Source of the DNA: Halobellus salinus
GTDB lineage: Archaea > Halobacteriota > Halobacteria > Halobacteriales > Haloferacaceae
Length of the DNA stretch: 64,000 nt
Reading direction: 5' to 3'
Assembly: GCF_014646875.1 (NCBI RefSeq)
Contig: NZ_BMOC01000014.1
Location: forward strand, 1-64,000
The first letter of the stretch is position 1; every line of letters starts with the position of its first letter. Shown in pieces: positions 16,783-25,297 of this stretch. A model generated the notes under the pieces. The model was not told the DNA's origin and ran no database searches. It worked only from the letters and a program-made list of their open reading frames with translations. A program made the position numbers and the translations under genes.

Positions 16783-18344
16783 TGGAAGGACACCTCCACG
16801 ACGGGCTCAAGGACGGAAATCAGGTCGGTCGCGAACACCCCGAGCACCACCGCGGCGACCGCAGCGACGACGACGACGACCCGGGCCTGTGGCGGGACCG
16901 TCGGGACGGCGTCGACAGGGTTATTGTCCGCGCCGGCCGCACCGCCGGAGCCGCTCCCGTCGGCGGTCAGCGCGGCGTCGGTATCGGACGCGGTCGCGGC
17001 GTCGGGACGATCCGCCACGCCGGCCGCGACCGGGGCGTCACGGAAGTAGAGCCGTTCGAGCACGCGGGCGAAGTACGCGAGCGTCAGCAGGGTGCTCACG
17101 ACCGCGACGCCCGCGACGATCCACCGCCCGGCCTCCACGGCGCCCAGGACGATGTGCCACTTGCCCGCGAACCCGACCGCGGGCGGTACGCCCACCAGTG
17201 CGAACGAAAGCACCGCGAACGCCCCGCTCACGACCGGTGCGCGGTCGGCCATCCCCGCGAGGTCGTCGACGGTCCGCCCGCCGGCGACCGTCGCGAGCGC
17301 GCCGACCGCAACGAACAGTCCCGCCTTCATGACGGCGTGGCCGACAAGGTGGACCAACCCGCCGATGGCCGCCGTCTGGTTGACGACTGCAAAGCCCGCG
17401 ACCACCAACCCGAACTGCGCCACCGACGAGTACGCCAACATCCGCTTGAGGTCGGACTGCAGCACCGCGAGCACGGAGCCGACCACCACACTGACCGACG
17501 CGAGCACCACGAGAACGTCCAGCGCGGCCGGGACCGCCGCGTCGAACGTGGGGGTGAACACCGTGTAGATCACGCGGAACAGCGCGTACGCCGCCGCGGT
17601 CGACACCAGTGCGGAGATATACGCCGTGACGCTGGTGGGCGACTCCGCGTAGGCGTCGGGCTGCCAGGTGTGCAGCGGGAACAGCGCGGTCTTCACGCCC
17701 AACCCGACCACGAGCAGCGCGAAGCCGGTCAGAAGCACCGGCGAGTCGTAGCCGACCGCCGGGAGGAGTCCGGCCAGGTCGGCCATGTTCAGCGTGCCCG
17801 TCGAGATGTAGAGGTAGCCGACGCCGAGGAGGTACAGCGACGCCCCGATGGTGCCGACGAGCAGGTACTTCAGGCCGGCCAGCGCCGCGGCGGGCGACCG
17901 CCCGGTCGCGACCAGCGCGTACGTCGCCAACCCGGTGATCTCTAAGAACACGTAGAGGTTGAACAGGTCGCCGGTCACGACGACCCCGGAGATCCCGGCG
18001 GTCAGGACGAGGAGTTCGCTGTAGAAGGTGTTCGAACGGGGACCCACCGAGCGCGCGTAGACCACGGTCGCGAGCGTCACCGCCGAGACCAGGACCACGA
18101 GCACTGCCGAGACCCCGTCAGCCACGAGTTCGATCCCGAACGGCGGGGCGTAGCCGCCGACCGCATACGACGTTCGCCCCGAGCCGAGGACGGTCCCGAG
18201 GACGCTGAACGAGAGCCCGAGGTGGGCAACGGCGGCCGCAGCGGCCGCGAGCCACCCGGTGTTCTCACGGACGCGGTCGACCGCGATGGGAGCCAGCGCG
18301 AACACGATGGGGACGACCACGAGGAGCGGAAGCGCGTCAGTCAT
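16779..18344 (-). CDS. mrpD: MrpD-like antiporter subunit (first D-type)
   Basis: 521 residues, the closest of the three D-type proteins to canonical MrpD in length. It has the channel motifs FPLHTWQPDAYAESPTSVTA, LKRMLAYSSVAQFGLVVAGF and HLVGHAVMKAGLFVAVGAL. A Gly/Ala/Asp-rich cytoplasmic-type linker of about 50 residues precedes the last helix, a smaller version of the acidic insert in the next gene. Follows mrpC with an 8-nt overlap. Confidence 0.88.
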   Translation of the reverse strand: MTDALPLLVVVPIVFALAPIAVDRVRENTGWLAAAAAAVAHLGLSFSVLGTVLGSGRTSYAVGGYAPPFGIELVADGVSAVLVVLVSAVTLATVVYARSVGPRSNTFYSELLVLTAGISGVVVTGDLFNLYVFLEITGLATYALVATGRSPAAALAGLKYLLVGTIGASLYLLGVGYLYISTGTLNMADLAGLLPAVGYDSPVLLTGFALLVVGLGVKTALFPLHTWQPDAYAESPTSVTAYISALVSTAAAYALFRVIYTVFTPTFDAAVPAALDVLVVLASVSVVVGSVLAVLQSDLKRMLAYSSVAQFGLVVAGFAVVNQTAAIGGLVHLVGHAVMKAGLFVAVGALATVAGGRTVDDLAGMADRAPVVSGAFAVLSFALVGVPPAVGFAGKWHIVLGAVEAGRWIVAGVAVVSTLLTLAYFARVLERLYFRDAPVAAGVADRPDAATASDTDAALTADGSGSGGAAGADNNPVDAVPTVPPQARVVVVVAAVAAVVLGVFATDLISVLEPVVEVSFQ

Positions 18345-18696
18345 AAGTCCGGACCTCCTCGATCGCGTCCTCGTCGAGCGTCCCGTAGGCGTCGTAGATC
18401 CGGACCACGAGCGCCAGCGCGACCGCGGTCAGGCTGACCCCGACCACGATGGCAGTGAGGATCAACACGTGGGGAAGCGGGCTGGCGTACGGCGCCGACC
18501 CGTGGCCGAGCAGCGGCGGGGCCGCGCCGTCGACGAACCCGCTGGTGACGAAAAACAGGAAAATCCCGACCTGGAAGACGTTCAGACCGATGATCTTCTT
18601 CACGAGGTTCGGGCTGGCGGTCACGCCGTACAGCCCGATGGCGAGCAGCGCGACGACGGCGAGGTAATTGAAATGCGTCGCGAGGAGGTCGATCAC
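18337..18696 (-). CDS. mrpC: Na+/H+ antiporter subunit C (MrpC, NuoK-like)
   Basis: 119 residues with three predicted helices, as in MrpC/NuoK. The conserved segment KKIIGLNVFQVGIFLFFV and the third-helix PLPHVLILTAIVVGVSLTA are present. Starts with GTG inside the mrpB stop (GTGA overlap). Confidence 0.9.
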   Translation of the reverse strand: MIDLLATHFNYLAVVALLAIGLYGVTASPNLVKKIIGLNVFQVGIFLFFVTSGFVDGAAPPLLGHGSAPYASPLPHVLILTAIVVGVSLTAVALALVVRIYDAYGTLDEDAIEEVRTYD

Positions 18697-19199
18697 GCCT
18701 CCTCACCCCCAGGGGTGGCCGCGTCGCGCTCGTTGTCGGGTGCGTCGCCCGTGGACGTGGTGAAGTCGCCGCTTGCGAGGCTGAAAAACAGCCCCACCAG
18801 AACCCCGGAGACGACCGCGCCGATCCCGAGTTCGACGAGTTCGATGCCGTACTTCACGCCCGTGGAGCCGACGTCGTACGCGACGTACTCGAGGAACGCG
18901 CCGTCGAGCACGATGGCACCCACCCCGATGAGCGCGAACGCCGCGCCGCCGCCCGCGATCGCGGTTCGCGTCAACGGTCCGGCGAGCCACGCGCGCGTGG
19001 CATCGATCCCGAACGCGAAGGCGAGAAGCAACACCGCGGCGGCGACCAACACGCCGCCCTGGAACCCGCCGCCCGCCGACTCCGCGCCGTGAAACATCAC
19101 GAACAGTCCGAAGGTGAAGACGAACGGCGCGATCACCCGGACCGTGGTCATGATGATCGTGCTCTCGACGTAGACGCCGTCGCTGCCGGTTCCGCTCAT
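18693..19199 (-). CDS. mrpB: Na+/H+ antiporter subunit B (MrpB)
   Basis: 168 residues, four predicted helices. Family signatures are VRVIAPFVFTFGLFVMFHGA and the glycine-rich ESAGGGFQGGVLVAAAVLLL. A short polar acidic tail follows the last helix. The start codon overlaps the stop of the upstream DUF4040 gene (ATGA). Confidence 0.9.
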   Translation of the reverse strand: MSGTGSDGVYVESTIIMTTVRVIAPFVFTFGLFVMFHGAESAGGGFQGGVLVAAAVLLLAFAFGIDATRAWLAGPLTRTAIAGGGAAFALIGVGAIVLDGAFLEYVAYDVGSTGVKYGIELVELGIGAVVSGVLVGLFFSLASGDFTTSTGDAPDNERDAATPGGEEA

Positions 19200-19738
19200 A
19201 CGTACGCCTCCTGTCGGAGCACCAGCAGTACCGCGACACCGGCGGAGATCACGACCGTCGCCTCGCCGAAGGTGTCGAACCCGCGGTACGCCGCCAATAC
19301 GGCGGTCACGGCGTTTTCCACGCCGGTTTCGCTATACGCGTTGGCGAGGTAATACTCCGTGACCGGCGAGGTCGCGACCGGGGCGTCGGCGGCGCCGACC
19401 GCCGGCAGCGATCCGACCGTCGCGAGGAGCGCCCCCGAGAGGATCGCCACGACCGCGACCGACCGCCACTCGATCCGCTCGAACAGCCGCTCGCCGCCGG
19501 GACGGACCGTCTTCGCGATGGTCACCAGGAAAAAGACGGTGGTGATACCGGCGCCGACCGCGGCCTCCGTCAGCGCGACGTCGGGCGCCGCGAGCAGGAC
19601 CCACACAGTGGCGATCCCGAAGCTGAACGCCGCGAACGCGATGATGGCGTTGAGCACGTCCCGGAGGAGGATCGCCGCCGCGGCACCGAGCGCCGAGAAC
19701 GTGAGCACCGCCGCGAGCACGATGGCTTCGGAGGTCAC
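19196..19738 (-). CDS. DUF4040 / MrpA C-terminal-like (MbhD-type) antiporter subunit
   Basis: 180 residues that correspond to the C-terminal part of bacterial MrpA, here a separate protein as in archaeal Mrp and Mbh complexes. The conserved helix pair is seen in FSFGIATVWVLLAAPDVALT and EAAVGAGITTVFFLVTIAKT. GTG 19738 was chosen because it overlaps the mrpG stop as GTGA and the residues upstream are not conserved. The last helix is followed directly by the stop. Confidence 0.85.
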   Translation of the reverse strand: MTSEAIVLAAVLTFSALGAAAAILLRDVLNAIIAFAAFSFGIATVWVLLAAPDVALTEAAVGAGITTVFFLVTIAKTVRPGGERLFERIEWRSVAVVAILSGALLATVGSLPAVGAADAPVATSPVTEYYLANAYSETGVENAVTAVLAAYRGFDTFGEATVVISAGVAVLLVLRQEAYV

Positions 19739-20046
19739 TCTTCGCCCTCCGTTGTCCAGGGGGTGATGTCCTGGTCGTACGCGGCCCGCGTGATCGCGTG
19801 AGCAGCCGTCGGGTTGGTCACGAACAGGAACAGCCCCAACAGCGCGGTCTTTGCGACCGCGAGGTCGGCCCCGAACACCAGGGCGACGCCGCCGAGCGTC
19901 AGGACGATCCCGAGGGTGTCGCTCTTTGAGGTTGCGTGCGCTCGGGTGTAGAGGTCCGGAAGCCGGATGATGCCCACGACCGCGACGAACCCAAAGAAGG
20001 TTCCGCCGCCGACTAAAGCGACGATCAGGATCTCGGTCGGAGTCAC
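19735..20046 (-). CDS. mrpG: Na+/H+ antiporter subunit G (MrpG)
   Basis: 103 residues, three predicted helices, with the MrpG/MnhG hallmark RLPDLYTRAHATSKSDTLGI. GTG start at 20046 immediately follows the mrpF stop without spacing. Confidence 0.92.
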   Translation of the reverse strand: MTPTEILIVALVGGGTFFGFVAVVGIIRLPDLYTRAHATSKSDTLGIVLTLGGVALVFGADLAVAKTALLGLFLFVTNPTAAHAITRAAYDQDITPWTTEGEE

Positions 20047-20331
20047 TCAGATCACCCCCCCACGCTCGACGGAGAACTTCGAGATCGCGATGCTCATGAG
20101 GAAGTTCAACAGCCCGTAGACCAACGCGATGTCGAGAAAGCCCGGGCGGTCGAGCGCGGCCGCAAGCAACGCGAGCACCACGACCGCGTTGGTGCCGATC
20201 CCGTTGACCGCGATGACGCGGTCTTGCATCGTCGGGCCGGCCATAATCCGGTAGACGAGCACGACCGCGAAGACCACGAACGCCGCCGCCGCGCCCAGAA
20301 GCACCGTTTGGAGGAGCCCCGAGACCGCCAT
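20047..20331 (-). CDS. mrpF: Na+/H+ antiporter subunit F (MrpF)
   Basis: 94 residues, three predicted helices, with the MrpF signature YRIMAGPTMQDRVIAVNGIG. ATG 20331 overlaps the mrpE stop (TGATG); a GTG one codon upstream is the alternative. Confidence 0.9.
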   Translation of the reverse strand: MAVSGLLQTVLLGAAAAFVVFAVVLVYRIMAGPTMQDRVIAVNGIGTNAVVVLALLAAALDRPGFLDIALVYGLLNFLMSIAISKFSVERGGVI

Positions 20332-21575
20332 CACTCGACCTCCTCTCCGGATTCAGCCGCCGGCTCGGTCGGTCGATCGGCGCCCGGATCACCCGTCCGC
20401 TCGGCGTCGGGAGCCGCCGGGCGTGGGTCGGAGTCGTCCGCCGAAGCCCTCGAATCCGACGGTCGTGAAGCGGCGACTGCGTCGATCACGACACTCCCAC
20501 CGCTCCCGGTGTCGGTGTCGGTGTCGGTGTCGTCAACGGCCGAGATGCTCCCGCGCTCGGCCGGCGACGGAATCCGGGCGGCGGAGCGTCCGTAGAACAC
20601 GAACCGGACCGCCCGTTCCAGTCCGCCGGCGGCGAGGTCGTCGCGGGCGCCGCCGGTCAGGGTGTGAATGTCAAGTCCCTCGCGCCCGACGTCGACGGTC
20701 AGCGTGCCGGGGGTGAGCGTGATGCTGTTGCCGAGCGTCGTCACGGGGAACCCGCCCCAGACCGCCGCCCGGTACCGTTGCATCTCGGGGTCGATCGGCA
20801 GCGACGGGTGGAGAATGATGTACGCGATCGAGAGGTTGGCCTTGGTGATCTCCCACACCAGGTACGGGACGAAGAGCAAGAGCCGGAGGACCCGAGCCCC
20901 AGTCCGGCGCGGGGACGGCGACGTGAGAAAGGAGACGCTCGAAAACCCCGCGGCGGCCAACAGGGCGGTCAACGCTCCGGTTGCGAGGTTGAACGGGGTG
21001 ACCGACCCCGCTATCAGGAGGTAGAACGCGTAGGTGGCGCCGAACGTTGCAACCCCTTTCGAGAGGGTCGCCCGAGACACCAGTGGGACCCGCTCGGTCC
21101 GGCGCGTGGTCGGCGCCTCCTCGACGGTCAGCGACGACCGCGCGAGCTCGCGCTCGAAGGGCAGGAGCATCGGGGCGTTCCCGCCGGGCTGGAACCCGGG
21201 GTCGACAACGACGCGATCGAGGCCGAACTCCGCGGCGTACTCGGCGACCGCGTCCGCGTAGTCGCCGGGGCTGAAGAGGTACCGGTCGGCGCCGACAATG
21301 GCGGTCCTGATCTCGACCGCCGGGTCGTCGTCGGCGTCGCGGTCCAGGTCCTCACGGGCCCAGACCACGGCCCGATCGAGGAGGTCGGCCGCGATGTCGT
21401 CGCCGAGGTTGCCGCTGTCGGTGCGCCCGCGAGCGGGGGAAACGAAGTGAACAGTCGCCGCCTCCGCACCGGCCTCGACACCCGACCGGGCCGCGCGGAC
21501 GGCGTACGCCACCGTGTTCCGGAACGTCGAGGACGCTCCGACCGGAACCAGGATCCGGGCGCTCCCCGCGGCCAT
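20331..21575 (-). CDS. mrpE: Na+/H+ antiporter subunit E fused to an N-terminal universal-stress-type domain
   Basis: 414 residues, more than twice the size of ordinary MrpE (about 160-190). Residues 1-155 resemble a UspA domain (ARILVPVGASSTFRNTVAYA; a GLDRVVVDPG strand). MrpE follows at about 160-345 (VWEITKANLSIAYIILHP; TPGTLTVDVGREGLDIHTL). The last 70 residues are disordered and acidic with a DTDTDTDT repeat encoded by 6-bp tandem repeats at 20514-20532. First gene of the operon; a TATA-like gtatttga lies at 21657-21664. A UspA domain suggests nucleotide sensing coupled to ion exchange; that role is inference. Confidence 0.85.
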   Translation of the reverse strand: MAAGSARILVPVGASSTFRNTVAYAVRAARSGVEAGAEAATVHFVSPARGRTDSGNLGDDIAADLLDRAVVWAREDLDRDADDDPAVEIRTAIVGADRYLFSPGDYADAVAEYAAEFGLDRVVVDPGFQPGGNAPMLLPFERELARSSLTVEEAPTTRRTERVPLVSRATLSKGVATFGATYAFYLLIAGSVTPFNLATGALTALLAAAGFSSVSFLTSPSPRRTGARVLRLLLFVPYLVWEITKANLSIAYIILHPSLPIDPEMQRYRAAVWGGFPVTTLGNSITLTPGTLTVDVGREGLDIHTLTGGARDDLAAGGLERAVRFVFYGRSAARIPSPAERGSISAVDDTDTDTDTGSGGSVVIDAVAASRPSDSRASADDSDPRPAAPDAERTGDPGADRPTEPAAESGEEVE

Positions 21576-21832
21576 CACCCACCACCCGCGCCGGTGGCCG
21601 GCCGCCGCGTTCGGTTGGTCGCTCGGCTCATGCGTTACCCCACTGTTACTAAGGGTATCAAATACGTCTGTCGCTCTCGCACCGGCCCGGTTCCGAACCG
21701 GCAGCGCGTTATTTAAATCAGTGTAGAAAACCAACGCCTCCGCTGCGGTGTGTGACGGCGAGGTACTGAGGCGTGTGATGTGTTACACGTGAATACAGAA
21801 ATTTTATGCTTCCGTCGGGCGTACGCTATGCT

Positions 21833-22288
21833 ATGGATATTAAAGAACTATTCACCGACGATTCGGCCGTCTCGCCGGTCATCGGTGTGATCCTGATGGT
21901 CGCGATCACGGTCATTCTCGCGGCCGTCATCGGCTCGTTCGTACTCAACCTCGGCGGGTCGCTCAACGACACCGCGCCGCAGGCGAGCTTCGACTTTGAT
22001 TACGATACAGACACTAACAGCGTGACCATCACCCACCAGTCGGGGGACACGATCAAGGCCGACCGGCTGAACACGACGGGACTGGATGGCGGCAGTAACA
22101 CCACGGCGTGGACAAATCCCGCTACGGGCTTGAGTTCCGGAGACACGGTATCCGCGGGGACAAGTATCAACATCACCAATGGCGGTAGTGGAAACACCTG
22201 GAGTGGCGAAACCGTCCGCGTCGTCTGGGAGTCCGAGAACAACGAGAACTCCGCGACGCTGAGCAGTTCGACGGCACCCACCGTCTGA
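21833..22288 (+). CDS. Archaeal type IV pilin
   Basis: 151 residues with the haloarchaeal pilin N-domain: short acidic leader, then [20 protein letters not shown] as the hydrophobic helix (residues 13-32), followed by a Thr/Asn/Ser-rich extracellular domain with several N-x-S/T sequons. PibD is expected to remove the leader at the Ala-Val junction (12/13). The residues before the cut are Ser-Ala instead of the usual Arg/Lys-Gly. A TATA-like tttta at 21802-21806 gives a leaderless mRNA from ATG 21833. No other pilus gene is nearby. Confidence 0.85.
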   Translation: MDIKELFTDDSAVSPVIGVILMVAITVILAAVIGSFVLNLGGSLNDTAPQASFDFDYDTDTNSVTITHQSGDTIKADRLNTTGLDGGSNTTAWTNPATGLSSGDTVSAGTSINITNGGSGNTWSGETVRVVWESENNENSATLSSSTAPTV

Positions 22289-22377
22289 TCGGCCGATCGG
22301 TTTCGGCCCGGTGACACCCCACCGCCCGGCGGTGGCGGAACCGCTACCTTTTATTTTCGACCCCCAGAACCCAGGGT

Positions 22378-22944
22378 ATGGATCGACTGCGGCAGTCGCT
22401 ACTCGACGCGCCGATCATCGAAAAGGGCGACTACGAGTATTTCGTCCACCCGATAAGCGACGGGGTGCCGATGCTCCGTCCGGAACTCCTGCGGGAGATC
22501 GTCATCCGGATCATCCGGAAGGCCGAGATCGACGACGTCGACAAGATCGTCACCCCCGCCGCGATGGGGATTCACATCTCGACGGCAGTCTCTTTGATGA
22601 CCGACATCCCCCTGGTGGTCATCCGGAAGCGGCAGTACGGCCTCGACGGCGAGGCGGCGCTGAGCCAGCAGACCGGCTACGACGAGAACGAGATGTACAT
22701 CAACGACGTCGACCCCGGCGACCGGGTGCTCGTGCTCGATGACGTGCTCTCGACCGGCGGGACCATGCGGGCGGTGCTCGACGCTCTCGACGAGATCGGC
22801 GCCGACATCGTCGACACCGTCGCGGTGATCAAGAAGGCCGGCCCCAACGAACTCGACGACACCGACCACCACGTCAAGACGCTGGTCAACGTCCGCGTCG
22901 AAGACAGCGAGGTCGTGATCGTCGACGAGCACGGCGACGACTGA
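22378..22944 (+). CDS. hpt: Purine phosphoribosyltransferase (HGPRTase type)
   Basis: 188-residue type I phosphoribosyltransferase that makes purine nucleotides from free bases and PRPP. The PRPP loop reads [20 protein letters not shown] (about 121-140), and a [14 protein letters not shown] base-binding segment is present. It matches the haloarchaeal hypoxanthine/adenine phosphoribosyltransferase group; base preference cannot be read from sequence. A TATA-like ttttatttt at 22349-22357 precedes the ATG by about 27 nt. Confidence 0.88.
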   Translation: MDRLRQSLLDAPIIEKGDYEYFVHPISDGVPMLRPELLREIVIRIIRKAEIDDVDKIVTPAAMGIHISTAVSLMTDIPLVVIRKRQYGLDGEAALSQQTGYDENEMYINDVDPGDRVLVLDDVLSTGGTMRAVLDALDEIGADIVDTVAVIKKAGPNELDDTDHHVKTLVNVRVEDSEVVIVDEHGDD

Positions 22945-22971
22945 GCCGGCGTTCCCGCCGTTTTCGACCCG

Positions 22972-23271
22972 CTACTCGATCACGAACGTCGGGGGCGCGA
23001 TCCGTTCCGAGCGGCACTCCGGACACCGCGAGGGGTCGTTCAACGGGTCGTCGAAGCCGTCGAACCCGCAGGCCCGACACTCCGGGGGCGCGACCAGGAA
23101 CTGCTCGTCAGCCGCGTCCGCGCGGACGCTCCGCGCGACGTGTTCGAGGTGACGGTACACCGTCGACCGGGGGACGCCGACCGCCGTCGAGAGGTCGGCC
23201 GCGTCGTGCGGCGCCGTCCGCAGGGCGTCGGCGATCCGCTGTCGGGTGGTGGCGTCCTCGGCGTCGGACAT
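22972..23271 (-). CDS. HTH-Zn ribbon transcriptional regulator (COG3357-like)
   Basis: 99 residues. A winged-HTH (RQRIADALRTAPHDAADLST, then VGVPRSTVYRHLEHVARSV) is followed by a C-terminal zinc ribbon with CRAC and CPEC pairs. This domain pair is a small predicted DNA-binding family of archaea; targets unknown. A TATA-like atatatac at 23293-23300 lies about 25 nt before ATG 23271. The divergent gene at 23384 may be a target. Confidence 0.8.
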   Translation of the reverse strand: MSDAEDATTRQRIADALRTAPHDAADLSTAVGVPRSTVYRHLEHVARSVRADAADEQFLVAPPECRACGFDGFDDPLNDPSRCPECRSERIAPPTFVIE

Positions 23272-23383
23272 ACCCGAAGACGGGGACGTCGAGGTATATA
23301 TGTCTCTTGGCGTTGTCCACGGTGGCCCTGGGGACGCTGCGACCACCGCAGAACGTATACGCGCCGGTGGCGTAATAGTGACA

Positions 23384-24526
23384 ATGCGAACACCCGACGA
23401 TGAAGACAGGGGCGCCGTCGCCGCCGTCGTCGTGATCGCCGCGCTGCTTTTTGTGGGCGTTGCGGCCGCGGCGGGACTGGGGATCGCGGACGTCGGCGAC
23501 CCGTCCGGTGACGCGGTCCTTGACGACGCCGAGGAACGGTACGAGACCGCCGACACCGTCGTCGGCGCCGCGACCGTGACCGTCGCGAACGACACCACCG
23601 AGCGGCAGTACAACGCGTCGTTCACCGCCGGCGAGGGCAACGCCACCCGGGTGTCGGTGTCGAGCGACAACCGCACCGTGGTCGCGGGGACGAACGGCAC
23701 CGTAGCGTGGGTCCACGACGAGCGGACCGGCATAACTCGGGTGGTCTCGAACGGGACCCACGGCGAAAACGCGACGAACGCGTCGGTTCGCGGCGTGGCG
23801 GCCGCTAACGCGACGGCCGAGTATCCGAACACCGGCGAGTACGACAACGAGAGCCTCCGGGACGCGGCCGAGCGGGTGGAGTCGTTCGTGTTCGACTGGA
23901 CCGAAGACAACACCACGGCGACCCGAACCGGGCGTGAAGCGGTCGACGGCACCGACGCGTGGGTCGTTGAGGTCACCCCCGACAACGAGACCCGCGACGG
24001 AGCCATCACCCACTGGGTCGGGGTCGACTCCTCGACCGTGCTCAAAAGCGAGTACGACCGGCCGAACGCCACCGTGACCGTAGAATACACCGAAACCAGG
24101 TTCAACGTCAGCGTCGCAAACAGCACGTTCCGGCCGCCGGACGCGGGAGCGGGGCCGGTCTTCGACTCGTTTGAGCCGCTTCAAGACGCCACCAGGCTGA
24201 CCGTGCCGGAACTCGGGAACGACTCCTACGCCTTCGAGGAGGGCCGGGTCGTCGGGTTCGGCGGCGAGACTGCGATCACCCGGTACGACGGCCCCGCGGA
24301 CGTGACGCTCGTCGCCACCACCGCCGACGCCGACCGTCCGGATGACGGGAACACGACCACCGAGACGGTCGCCGGGGTGACCGCGAACGTCACCGAGACC
24401 GACAACGGAGTCGCAGTGAGTTGGGACCGCGCGGACCGCACCGTCTCGCTGTTCACTGACGCCGACCGCGGAACCGCACTCGATCTCGCCGCCGACGCAA
24501 TCGAGGCGACCGACACCGAAGAGTAG
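23384..24526 (+). CDS. Secreted/membrane-anchored LolA-like lipoprotein-sorting domain protein, sequon-rich
   Basis: 380 residues with one N-terminal membrane helix (about 11-33, AVAAVVVIAALLFVGVAAAA) and a large extracellular domain. The layout matches haloarchaeal outer membrane lipoprotein-sorting (LolA/RseB-like) proteins: ERYETADTVVGAATVTV early, DAWVVEVTPDNETRDGAITH in the middle. There is no lipobox Cys. About 18 N-x-S/T sequons are present, far above chance, so heavy N-glycosylation is likely. TATA-like cgtatac at 23354-23360 supports ATG 23384. Confidence 0.65.
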   Translation: MRTPDDEDRGAVAAVVVIAALLFVGVAAAAGLGIADVGDPSGDAVLDDAEERYETADTVVGAATVTVANDTTERQYNASFTAGEGNATRVSVSSDNRTVVAGTNGTVAWVHDERTGITRVVSNGTHGENATNASVRGVAAANATAEYPNTGEYDNESLRDAAERVESFVFDWTEDNTTATRTGREAVDGTDAWVVEVTPDNETRDGAITHWVGVDSSTVLKSEYDRPNATVTVEYTETRFNVSVANSTFRPPDAGAGPVFDSFEPLQDATRLTVPELGNDSYAFEEGRVVGFGGETAITRYDGPADVTLVATTADADRPDDGNTTTETVAGVTANVTETDNGVAVSWDRADRTVSLFTDADRGTALDLAADAIEATDTEE

Positions 24527-24601
24527 GGAGCGCCGCCACAACGGGCGAACGGCTCCGACCCCGCCCACAACGCTTTGGTTGTCAGGGTCCAACCCACGTG
24601 C

Positions 24602-25162
24602 GTGGACGAACTCGTCGTCAGCACCGTCGTCTACCTGCCGGCGGAGGAGACCTACGACTTCCTCGTCGACTTCCCGCGGTACGCGAACTACTCCGAACAC
24701 CTCAAGGAGATCGTCCAGCGGCGCGGCGACGGCGGCGCGGGCACCCGCTACGCGCTCCGGTTCGCGTGGTGGAAGCTCTCCTACACTGTCGAATCCGAAG
24801 TCACCGAGGTCGACCCGCCGGCCTGGGTCGAGTGGCGGATCGTGAAGAACCTCGACGCGAGCGGTCGGTGGCGAATCGAGGAGCTTGCGGACATCCCTGA
24901 GGACGCCCCGGCGGATGCGACAGTGGCCTCCCGGGTCTCGATGGAGGTGGCCTACGACCCCGGATCGGCCAACGAGAGCCGGGTCAGCCTGCCGCGGTTC
25001 GTCAACCTCGGGTGGGTGGCCGACAAGATCAGGCCCGCGATCACGAGCGAGGCCGAGAACGTGGTCGAACGGGTTGTCGCCGACCTCGAAGGCGAGCCCC
25101 GGTCTGTCGATCTCACGGTCGAGCGCGGGTCGGGGTCGGGGTCGGGGTCGGCCGTGGAATGA
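24602..25162 (+). CDS. SRPBCC-fold (START/polyketide cyclase-like) protein
   Basis: 186 residues with the coenzyme Q-binding/START-like pattern of small haloarchaeal proteins: VYLPAEETYDFLVDFPRYAN, YALRFAWWKLSYTVESEV and DPPAWVEWRIVKNLDASGRW. These folds have a hydrophobic cavity for lipids or cofactors; the ligand is unknown. GTG 24602 gives the family N-terminus. The C-terminus ends in Gly-Ser repeats encoded by gggtcg hexamers (25128-25151). Confidence 0.7.
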   Translation: MDELVVSTVVYLPAEETYDFLVDFPRYANYSEHLKEIVQRRGDGGAGTRYALRFAWWKLSYTVESEVTEVDPPAWVEWRIVKNLDASGRWRIEELADIPEDAPADATVASRVSMEVAYDPGSANESRVSLPRFVNLGWVADKIRPAITSEAENVVERVVADLEGEPRSVDLTVERGSGSGSGSAVE

Positions 25163-25297
25163 CACGAGACTCGGGGAGAGGCGGCCCGGGCGGCCCGTTC
25201 GTTCGGCTCCGGGCGCCGCCCTAACCACAGCCCGATGCCGAAAGATGAATACGTCCCCGTCGGGCACCTCGAACCGAACTATGCCGGGTGACCGTCC

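Noticed and set aside
25235-25291. 18-codon ORF just upstream of trkA
   Set aside because: It has an ATG and stop but no overlap with trkA, no conservation evidence and no recognisable feature; could be chance.
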